In this document: positions 1-8,200 of the stretch, piece after piece
Numbering within the stretch: position 1 is the first letter of the stretch
Layout: every line of letters begins with the position of its first letter
Assembly (NCBI RefSeq): GCF_014695725.1
Contig: NZ_JACJOU010000017.1
Coordinates: 85,174-149,173 of the forward strand
Length of the DNA: 64,000 bases
Origin: Microcoleus sp. FACHB-672
GTDB lineage: Bacteria; Cyanobacteriota; Cyanobacteriia; Cyanobacteriales; Oscillatoriaceae
Direction: 5' to 3'
Notes under the pieces: generated by a model
What the model was told of the DNA's origin: nothing
Databases searched by the model: none
What the model saw: the letters and a program-made list of their open reading frames with translations, nothing else
Made by a program: the position numbers and the translations under genes

Positions 1-77
1 AATAGGGCTGCCTGGTTTTCTACTTCCATGCGGAATAAATCCATCATGGAAAAGTTGCTTAAATCCTCATACTTCAT
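1..77 (-). CDS. CheA-type chemotaxis histidine kinase, N-terminal fragment (WspE-like)
   Basis: Only the first 25 codons are inside the window; the gene continues beyond base 1. The start is an ATG at 77 on the minus strand. The peptide begins MKYEDLSNFSMMDLFRMEVE, which fits the start of the Hpt domain of CheA-type hybrid kinases, where a short acidic stretch is followed by a helix of the MDLFR type. It follows a WspD-like CheW gene by about 245 bases on the same strand, which is where wspE lies in Wsp operons. The kinase would phosphorylate a receiver in response to the receptor encoded upstream. The identification rests on context plus a short N-terminus, so the domain content cannot be seen. 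Confidence 0.6.
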   Translation of the reverse strand, partial: MKYEDLSNFSMMDLFRMEVENQAAL

Positions 78-321
78 TTGTCAATTGTCTGCTGGTAGAG
101 GCGAGTGTGTTTTGTCTTGACAATCACAGATGCACACAGAGCGGGCGTTTCAATGGGGTTAGAAATTGAGTTTTCAGAGAGTTGACTCAGTTCTGTTGTT
201 TGCGCCGGCATAAAAGTTATGCGCTAAGGTGCGCCCCCCGAATAGGGCGATTCGATTGGATTTAAATTTGTTATTGATTCAGCGTTCGTTGAAAATTGTC
301 AAGCCCTAAAAGCTAGCTTCT

Positions 322-996
322 TCACAAGTTTTTTTTAGTTAGCGTGTAAAATATTAATTCCTCATCTAAATAATTAACATTTCTATCTTGCCATTTTATT
401 AGATGTTTTGTATAGGTTGGTGAGGCTTTAGCGACAGTTGCCGGCACATGGGTCAATTCTTCTGGCCCGACGCGATGCACCCCATAAATTTCATCAACTG
501 CAAATACCCAGCGATTTTCTTCTTTTTCTACAACAACCATTCGTTTATAAATGACATGAGTCATATTTTGAGCGAGAGCTGCCGATGCGGTTTCTAAACC
601 TAATAGATGAGTCAGAGAAACGCACAGTTGGAGTTCACCTCGGATGTTTACCAATCCCAGGAGAGTATTGTTACTGCGGTGGGGCAACGTACGTATAGGA
701 CACGGGGGTGTAACTTCTTTGAATAATTGAGCCGGCAGGGCTAGCCATTCTCTTCCCAGCCGAAAAATTGCCACTGATAGGGTGCCGGCATCTGTAAATT
801 GACGGGTTATCGCGACTTTTTCTTGAGCCAGCACTTGAGTCCACTCACTCACATAGTCGGCATCAGTTTCTCGTTCCAGCAAATGACGACCGGCAGTAGA
901 ATAAACAGGACAATTACGGCAGTGTATGTAGGTTTTCAGTTCTGAACAAGAGCGATCTCCTTGAACTCCGATTTGATTCCAGCAATTGTTTTTCAT
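322..996 (-). CDS. CheW-type coupling protein with Cys-rich N-terminus (WspD-like)
   Basis: The 224-residue protein couples chemoreceptors to a CheA kinase. Residues 1-35 carry a distinctive Cys-rich segment (Cys5, Cys17, Cys26, Cys29; motif HCRNCPVYS) which I recognise from WspD of Pseudomonas Wsp systems. A CheW domain follows from about residue 70, with motifs such as LVNIRGELQLCVSLTHLLGL and VFAVDEIYGVHRV. It lies between the MCP gene upstream and the CheA fragment downstream on the minus strand. The four cysteines may bind a metal or form a redox site, which is an inference. A 9-bp perfect hairpin (1030-1052) sits between this gene and the MCP gene; it lacks a minus-strand T-tract, so it probably does not stop transcription. 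Confidence 0.85.
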   Translation of the reverse strand: MKNNCWNQIGVQGDRSCSELKTYIHCRNCPVYSTAGRHLLERETDADYVSEWTQVLAQEKVAITRQFTDAGTLSVAIFRLGREWLALPAQLFKEVTPPCPIRTLPHRSNNTLLGLVNIRGELQLCVSLTHLLGLETASAALAQNMTHVIYKRMVVVEKEENRWVFAVDEIYGVHRVGPEELTHVPATVAKASPTYTKHLIKWQDRNVNYLDEELIFYTLTKKNL

Positions 997-1168
997 CGGC
1001 TGATTGCTCCATAGGGTTCGTTATTTTTGATGGGTTTAGGCCATAAACCCATTGGCAATTTTTAGAGTTATAACCGAGAACTTCATTATTTAAAATTCCT
1101 TTTTCTCTTTTTTATCTCTTGGAAAGACTTAGAACACTATCCCTGAATAATGGCTTTTTTCCGAGTAA

Positions 1169-2761
1169 CTACTTTAAAGCAAGAACTTCTCGGCGTAAGC
1201 CATGCGCTGCTTCGTTCAACTGTGAAAGCGCACTGTTAATTTCTCGGAGAGAATCAGCCGTTTGTGTGGAAGATTCACTTAGCTGTACCATCGCCTCACT
1301 AATCTGGCCGGCACCTAATGACTGCGCTTCCATCCCCTGATTCACTGCTTCAAAACGGGGATTTAACGCTTGTACTTGCTCGATGATTTCTGCCAGTTGC
1401 ACGCTGATATTTCGCACATCTTCCACTCCCCGTCCCACTTCTTTGGTAAATTTATCCATTTCCATCACGCCGGTTGCCACCGCTGATTGCATTTCTTTGA
1501 CCATCTGTTCTATGTCGAGTGTGGCCACTGCTGTGCGGTCTGCCAGACGACGAATTTCTCTGGCAACGACCGCAAATCCTAACCCATATTCTCCCGCTTT
1601 CTCTGCTTCTATTGCAGCATTTAATGACAGTAAATTTGTCTGATCTGCTACTTTTGTAATTGTTGTAACGACGCTGTTAATATTATTGGCTTTTGCTGAA
1701 ATCGTGCCTAACTTTGACGAAATAGTTGCAGTTGCTTCTGCCAGTTGCCGCATGGTTGCTTCCATCACTACTAAGTCTTTTTGACTGTTCCCGGCTGCTT
1801 TCGCTGTGGTTTCTGATAAAAGTGTCACTTCATCCATTGTTTTAACTAATTGTCCCGATGTCGCGGCAATTTCTTTGGCTGTCGCTACTACTTCATTCGT
1901 GGAGGCCGCTTGTTCTGCGATCATCGCTTCTAATTGTTTCCCTGAAGCGGCGATTTGTGTGGCGGATGTAGTGACTTGTATTCCTGACTGCTGTACTTGA
2001 GTTTCCAGGGGTTTAGCAATTTTTTGAGTGAAATACATCCCAAAAAGTACAGCAGTCAGAGGGCCGAGTAGTATGCCTACAGCAACCCAAAAAGTTGATT
2101 GAGTGACATCTTGATCAGCTTCTACTTTCGTTGCTAAACCAGACACTTCGTCGTACTCAAGGATATCTAGAATCGATGCTGTTACGGCTTTAAAGGAATT
2201 CAGTTCTTCATTCGCTGCAAAATTACTAATTTTAGTAAGTCGTTCCATCGCTACTTGAGCGGTTGCTATTTGTGGTGATTTTTGTTTGCCCTGAACTGTC
2301 AACTCCAGCAGAACGGCTCGGGGTGCAAAGACACCCAATTCCGCAAACCTTTCGTAATTTCGCATAAACTCTTCATGATCTTGCTTCCATATTTTCCAAT
2401 TTTCAAAGAATTTTTTATAAAGTTTTTTTTCTTCTTCCCCTTGAGGGGTTAATTCGTATTGCTTAAAACCTTGATTAATCTGTTCCCAAGCATTCTTAAT
2501 TTGGACTAATTCGGCATCTCGATTTTCTTTACTTAATAGTGGATTTAACAAGGCTCGCTCCCCTGACTGCACTTGAGTTTGTCCTTCATTAATTTTCCAC
2601 AGGCTCATGGCACTAGGCAAATGATTATTACTGAGGGTATTGATGTGGCTACTTAGTCGAGAATTTCCACTCCAGCCCACTGCCGCCACAATTAATACAA
2701 TGAACCCAATAAATAAAAATGCGCTAAATAATCGGGTTTGCAATTTCATTTTATTAAACAT
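1169..2761 (-). CDS. Methyl-accepting chemotaxis protein (WspA-like receptor)
   Basis: The 530-residue inner-membrane chemoreceptor has transmembrane helix 1 at about residues 11-31, a helical periplasmic sensor (four-helix-bundle MCP type) to about residue 220, transmembrane helix 2 at about 223-244, and a cytoplasmic coiled-coil signalling domain. The hairpin tip reads EKAGEYGLGFAVVAREIRRL, the conserved kinase-contact region. The C-terminus ends in NEAAHGLRREVLALK without the pentapeptide tether seen on some enterobacterial receptors. Among CheW and CheR genes, it is the likely input protein of a Wsp-type pathway that senses surface contact in Pseudomonas. The ligand or stimulus cannot be read from the sequence. 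A decayed copy of part of this gene lies upstream at 2915-2981. Confidence 0.93.
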   Translation of the reverse strand: MFNKMKLQTRLFSAFLFIGFIVLIVAAVGWSGNSRLSSHINTLSNNHLPSAMSLWKINEGQTQVQSGERALLNPLLSKENRDAELVQIKNAWEQINQGFKQYELTPQGEEEKKLYKKFFENWKIWKQDHEEFMRNYERFAELGVFAPRAVLLELTVQGKQKSPQIATAQVAMERLTKISNFAANEELNSFKAVTASILDILEYDEVSGLATKVEADQDVTQSTFWVAVGILLGPLTAVLFGMYFTQKIAKPLETQVQQSGIQVTTSATQIAASGKQLEAMIAEQAASTNEVVATAKEIAATSGQLVKTMDEVTLLSETTAKAAGNSQKDLVVMEATMRQLAEATATISSKLGTISAKANNINSVVTTITKVADQTNLLSLNAAIEAEKAGEYGLGFAVVAREIRRLADRTAVATLDIEQMVKEMQSAVATGVMEMDKFTKEVGRGVEDVRNISVQLAEIIEQVQALNPRFEAVNQGMEAQSLGAGQISEAMVQLSESSTQTADSLREINSALSQLNEAAHGLRREVLALK

Positions 2762-2914
2762 GGTTTTTTTGAGGTATTGATTGATTTTTTCTAAAATATC
2801 TTTTTTGATTAATAAAATTGATATCTCAATAAATCGATTTAATTCTTTTGGATAAAGTGCTTATTTCCCTTCTATAATATTTTACTGTAATCACCTGAGA
2901 CTTTTTGTCAACTT

Positions 2915-2981
2915 TTCGCATATTTTTCATTTCTTTCCCTACTTTTTTGTAAGTTTATCCATTTACATCACACCAGTTGCT
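2915..2981 (-). pseudogene. Remnant of an MCP signalling-domain gene
   Basis: These 67 bases align with 1411-1478 inside the neighbouring MCP gene, about three quarters identical by eye with one single-base gap. Shared blocks include TTATCCATTT, CATCAC and GTTGC. Almost every difference is a C-to-T or G-to-A change toward AT, as expected of decay. The rest of the 459-base spacer between the MCP and CheR genes (2762-3220) is AT-rich and shows no gene. The most likely origin is a second receptor gene that has largely been lost. Confidence 0.6.
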
Positions 2982-3220
2982 ATAGTCTATTGTGAAATTT
3001 TTATCCTTTGAAATATTTATGATACTTGACTTGCTGGATAATACAATAGATTGTTAAATATAATTAATCAAACAGTAGATATTAAATATCTTAAAAGTGT
3101 GTGACTTGGGAAGCTTGAGTTTTGAAACATCATTATTTTATCCTAAACAAGGAAATTAAAGTATATATTGGTTTCTTTGTAGCAGCTAGCTGCTTAATCT
3201 AACCATTCGCGATTTGGCTG

Positions 3221-4492
3221 TTACTTATAAAGTCGTTGGATTCGCTGTCGTATGACTGCCGCACCGGCTCGATCTCCGCGCTGCTCTTTGAGTAGTGCCA
3301 AGTGCGTCAGTGCTTCATAATGATTAGGTTGTAGGTAGATGGCTTTGTAGAAGCATTCCTCAGCGCCTTCCTCCTTACCGGCAGCTTGGCGCACCTCTCC
3401 TAATAAAAAATAAGCTTCTGCACTGGCAGGATTTTGACTCAAGTAAGTTTCGCACAGGGTGATTGCTTCATTTAGATGTCCTAAATTTGCTAAATTTCGG
3501 GCAGTTTCTAACAAAGATTCTTGAGTGTGACGTGTTTCTCGATTGAGTCGCGAAGAGACTTCTTTGCTAGACAAATTGACTGCTAAGTTGGGGGCAGATT
3601 TTACAACTGGGGTAATGGCAGCAGGGGTTGTAAGACTTTTAAATTGGTATTTTTCTGCATTAAAAATATCTTTCGTTAAGTTAGGAGAAGGTTCAACCGC
3701 TTTTCGGTAGGCAAAAGCTAGGGGATGTTGAATAGAAATAAACTGCGAATTTTGAAGCTGCCCTGTTTCTGCAGAGCCAACAAATAGCAATCCTTTGGAA
3801 GATAGTAAACGCTCTATAACTTGAATTGCTCGCTCTCTAGCTAGATGATCACAGTAAATTAATAAATTGCGGCAAAAAATCGCATCATAATAAGCTTTAC
3901 CTATCATAAAACTTGCATCGAACAAATTGCCGTGAATAAAATTAACCAAACACTTGATCGATTCACATAATTGATAACTTTCCTTTAAAGGCTGAAAGTA
4001 AATATTTCTAAATTCGTTGTTATTTCCTCGGAAAGAATTTCTTTCATAAATAGCACGACGAGCTTTTAGTAGAGATTGATTACTGATATCAACAGCATCA
4101 ATATGAATTTTTTTTGCACTTAACCCCGCCTCTAAAAGTGTGATGGCAATTGAGTACGGTTCCTCTCCTGTAGAACAGGGCACACTTAAGACACGAAACA
4201 CGCTGTTTGGATGCGCCGGCAACCACTCTTTCATCACATAGCGGCTTAAAAAAACAAAAGGTTCTCTATCTCGAAAAAACCAAGTTTCCGGCACGATGAT
4301 ATTTTCAATGAGTGCTTCTAACTCTTGTGTAGAGGTTCGCAAGCGAAGCAAATAAGTTTGCATATCGGGCAACCCGCTCTCGATCATACGCTGGCGAATT
4401 GAGCGGGCAATTGTGCTAGAACCTAACGAGTTTGCTTCTAAGCCAATTTTTTCTCTGAGCAAGGCTTCAATCGCTTCTTGTGTCATAATCAT
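3221..4492 (-). CDS. CheR-type chemoreceptor methyltransferase with TPR repeats (WspC-like)
   Basis: The 423-residue cytoplasmic enzyme would methylate glutamates of the MCP encoded downstream, using S-adenosylmethionine. The N-terminal half holds the CheR all-alpha region and the SAM-binding Rossmann fold, with VPCSTGEEPYSIAITLLEAG as the cofactor loop and AIFCRNLLIYCD further on. About 80 linker residues follow, then TPR-like repeats from about residue 325 (SAEAYFLLGEVRQAAGKEE, YEALTHLALLKEQRGDR). CheR followed by TPR is the WspC arrangement. It lies 44 bases after the first CheW gene and upstream of the MCP gene. The first and third residues are both Met, so either could be the start; the difference is two residues. 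Confidence 0.92.
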   Translation of the reverse strand: MIMTQEAIEALLREKIGLEANSLGSSTIARSIRQRMIESGLPDMQTYLLRLRTSTQELEALIENIIVPETWFFRDREPFVFLSRYVMKEWLPAHPNSVFRVLSVPCSTGEEPYSIAITLLEAGLSAKKIHIDAVDISNQSLLKARRAIYERNSFRGNNNEFRNIYFQPLKESYQLCESIKCLVNFIHGNLFDASFMIGKAYYDAIFCRNLLIYCDHLARERAIQVIERLLSSKGLLFVGSAETGQLQNSQFISIQHPLAFAYRKAVEPSPNLTKDIFNAEKYQFKSLTTPAAITPVVKSAPNLAVNLSSKEVSSRLNRETRHTQESLLETARNLANLGHLNEAITLCETYLSQNPASAEAYFLLGEVRQAAGKEEGAEECFYKAIYLQPNHYEALTHLALLKEQRGDRAGAAVIRQRIQRLYK

Positions 4493-4536
4493 CCAAAATT
4501 AAAACAAATTTGTTAAGTTGACTATTTGAATTAACC

Positions 4537-4995
4537 TTAGTTAGCAAAGGTTGACATTAAAAAATTACTTTGTGACTCAGACACCAGGGATTCCACCCCT
4601 ATACATTGAATGATTCCTTGCTCATCTACAATTATTTTTCCCCGAGAACCAGATTGATTGATATTAATTACTGAATCCACAAATTTATTGTCTGAGTGAT
4701 TAATAATTTCCGTGACTCGTTCTGCCATGACTCCTAAAAAGCTTGAGGGGCGATCTCCAATTGAATAATGAACGATGATAATTCGCGTACTTAAATAAGG
4801 CCGGCAAGAATCCCCTTGAAGGATTTGGCACATATCAATCACCGGCACAATTTCACCGCGATAGTTAAACAATCCTGCAAAATATTCAGGGGTCTGGTGG
4901 AGCTTTGTTAAAGCAACAACCGGCAGCACTTCTACAACTCGACTGATTTCTAAAGCATATCGCTCATTGCCGACATAGAAGATCAACATTAGCAT
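4537..4995 (-). CDS. CheW-type coupling protein (WspB-like)
   Basis: This short protein of about 152 residues is nearly all CheW domain: LIFYVGNERYALEISRVVEV, then LFNYRGEIVPVIDMCQILQG, then a VGVMAERVTEII-type strand. It bridges receptor and kinase. I chose the ATG at 4995, which has an AGG six bases upstream; an in-frame TTG at 5013 would add six residues and is less likely. It is the first gene of the minus-strand chemosensory group, followed by the CheR-TPR gene. Two different CheW genes in one cluster, this single-domain one and the Cys-rich one at 322-996, match the B and D positions of Wsp operons. Confidence 0.9.
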   Translation of the reverse strand: MLMLIFYVGNERYALEISRVVEVLPVVALTKLHQTPEYFAGLFNYRGEIVPVIDMCQILQGDSCRPYLSTRIIIVHYSIGDRPSSFLGVMAERVTEIINHSDNKFVDSVININQSGSRGKIIVDEQGIIQCIGVESLVSESQSNFLMSTFAN

Positions 4996-5109
4996 AATTA
5001 GCCTGACCCTCAAACTTGATAGACTTAGTTAAGTATTCCCACTCACAGCCAGCAAGGCAACAAATAGCCATTATAATTGTTGCTAAACGCCCTCGTATTT
5101 ATCATATAA

Positions 5110-5157
5110 AAAAATTTAGAAAATGAAGGTGGAAGCCGATTTATTGCCGGCTTCCAC
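5110..5157 (-). terminator. Probable intrinsic terminator after the WD40 gene
   Basis: A perfect 10-bp inverted repeat (GTGGAAGCCG at 5129-5138 with its complement at 5148-5157, loop 9 bases) is followed on the minus strand by a T-rich but interrupted tract. It lies about 70 bases past the stop of the STAND-WD40 gene and ahead of the chemosensory operon. It would separate the two transcription units. Confidence 0.55.
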
Positions 5158-5223
5158 AAGCAAAAGGGCGAATGCGACTAAGGATCAGATCCGCGACTGT
5201 GCGTCATACAAAGCACTTAACAC

Positions 5224-8200
5224 TTACGACTTCGTATCACACAGTAAACGTTCACTCTCCGTTACATTCGAGCTAGTCTGGAAATAATCATGCAGCAAGT
5301 CACAGGCACGCCTGACTAAATCATTGAGATCCAAATTCCATAAAATAACAGTTTTGTCCTCATGTGCCGAGGCAAGCACTTTGCCATCAGGACTGAAACT
5401 GATATCTAAAATGCCAGAATTTTGCTCTTTAAGCGCTTTGAGCAAGGTGCCATCAAGACTCCACAGTTTCACCCGACTGTCCCAACCGGCAGAGGCGACC
5501 GTTTGACCGTCGGGAGAGAACACGACACTCGTTACACTATCGCTGTATCCTTTCAACAAGGTTTTGGGTGGACTGCCATTGATCGGCCACAGCTTAACCG
5601 TATTATCCCAACTGCCGGTAGCAATGAGCTGCCCATTGGGCGAGAAACTGACACTGGTGACATAGGATCGGTGGCCATGTTCCCCCCCCAAGGTTCTTAG
5701 CAGTTTTCCCTGCAAGTTCCAAAGTTTGACCGTTTTATCATCACTGGCAGAAGCAATAAGCCGGCCATCTGGGCTAAACCTGACACTATTGACACGCTCG
5801 CTGTGACCAGTGAAAATCTTTAGCAGTTCACCGCGTCGAGTCCAAAGTTTCACCGTTTGGTCGTGGCTGCCGGTGGCGAGTAGCTGACCATTGGGGCTAA
5901 AACTGACACTGTAGAACGCGTCGCGTCCAGAGAGGGTTTTTAAAAGTTCACCCTCGCGGTTCCAGAGTTTCACCGTATTATCTAAACTCGCTGAAGCGAT
6001 CGTCTGGCCATCTGGGCTAAAACTGACACTGATGATGCGATTCGTGTGACCTGTCAGGGTTTTGTAGGGAGTCTTTTGAAGTTGCCCGATTGTATTGCGT
6101 AACCACAATTTCACGGTTTTGTCGCGGCTGCCGGTGGCAATTAACCGGCCATCTGGACTGAAACTAATGCTAGTCACTCGATCACTATGATCTTTGAGTG
6201 TTGCCGGCTTGGTGTCGTAAGTGGCCCAGAGTTTCACCGTTTTGTCTAAGCTTCCCGTCGCAATCAATTCCCCATCCGGGCTAAAACTAACGCCGGTGAC
6301 ACGACCACTGTGGCCCTCTAAAGTTTTCAGCAATGTACCATCCATTTGCCAGAGTTTCACCGTCTGGTCATCACTGGCCGTGGCAATTAATTTGCTATCC
6401 CGGCTAAAACTAAGGCTATAAACGGCTTTTTTATGGCCGATAAACGTATTGACTAAGGTGCCGTCTGGCTTCCAGAGTTTCACAGTGGTGTCTTTGCCGG
6501 CAGTCGCAAGGAGATTGCCTTGCGGACTAAAACTCACCGCCATCACCCAGTCACTATGGCCCTTTAACGTTTTCACTGTCGTCCCGTCTAACTTCCAGAG
6601 CTTGACGGTTTTATCATCACTTGCGGAGGCAATTAACTGCCCATCCGGCGAGAAACACACCCACTCCACCGGCCCGCTATGGCCGGTTAAGGTGGTAATT
6701 AACGTGCCGTCTAGCTTCCAGATTTTCACCGTTTTGTCGTGACTGCCGGTGACGACCCGCTGCCCATCTGGGCTGAAATTAACGCTATAAACGCGATCTC
6801 CATGACCGTTCATCGTTGTCACCAGTGTGCCGTCCAGTTTCCAAATTTTCACCGTTTTATCCCGGCTGGCAGAGGCAACTAGCTGGCCATCCGGACTAAA
6901 ACTCACCCGCGTCACACTGTCGCTATGCCCAGAAAAAACATTGATTTCTCTGCCATCACGACTCCAAAGTTTCACCGTATGCTCATTTCCCCCAGACGCA
7001 AGCAACTGGCCATCTGGAGAAAAACTCACACTCCAAATACTGTCCCGATGCCCCTGTAAGCGATTGCGTTCTCTGACCCCATAAACGGCCTGCTGCAAGG
7101 CTGTTACAACCCGAATTCGGTTATCTGGTTGGGGTTGGGCCACTGATTCCAGTGTTTTCCTTGCCCACAAACTTTCGATCAGCGCATCAAATTCTTGATG
7201 GGTATTAAACAGATATTCAGAATTGTTGACATGAGCTTTGAGATTTGCTTTGGTTTCAGCGATTTCTGCTTCTTGCTTCAGGGTTTCAGCTTTTTGTTTT
7301 AACGCTTCCGCACGTAGCCAAAAGCCGCAAGTAAAAAATGCCAGCAGTAAAAATAAGCCGCCGGCTCCTGCAAACAGCAGTTTTTGCGTTTCGCTTCTTT
7401 TTAGCTGTTCTCTTTGCTGCAATTGCTCTCGACTTTTGTACTCTTGATGGATAAAATCAACGAGATAATCATGAACCAGTTGATAGTGGTCTGCCGGCTC
7501 TTCCCGGTGGTGAAAGACCAGACCTGAACCGACCAAAATCTCTAAAATTAAGTTTAATTTGTTCGCCTTAAATGTCAAGGCTGCCGCCAAGTCGTGTTTG
7601 GTCTTCAGGGGGCGTCTGCCTTCGGCATCTGTGAGCGAAAATAAAACTGTCCAAGCCGCTTCTTCATTTTCTTGCCCGCAATCGCCGATGACTTGCTTGA
7701 GGGAGCGCTGAACTAATTTGGCTTTGGGATTATCATCATCTAGGCTGCGATATTGTTCTAGGGTGGTAATTTTATCTTCTTGCAGTTGGGCACCAACCAC
7801 CTGCAACTCAATCGGGCGAACCGTTTCTCGCTCACTGAGAAGGTTTTTGACTAAGGCATCAATTAAGGCTTCTTCTAAGTAAAACTGGGAGCCTTCCGTT
7901 AAGCTTTTCAGAACTTCCTTGGCTTCAGGTTCAGAGAAGTTCTTAATGGGATAGCGAATTTCCCTATCTAAAATATTGTTGTCTATAGCATCTAAATTTA
8001 GATCGTTAAAGCATTCATACTCCAACAAATAATGCAGATAATCTTCTCGCAAAGATAGGATAACTTTTACAAAGGGACTGTTAAGACAGTCGCGCAAAAA
8101 TTCAAAAAACGGTCGCCGATTGATAGGGAATTGATCAACAAAGAAAAATTCTTCAAATTGGTCAAAAATTAGCACAGTCAGCCGATTGCGGTCGGCATTT

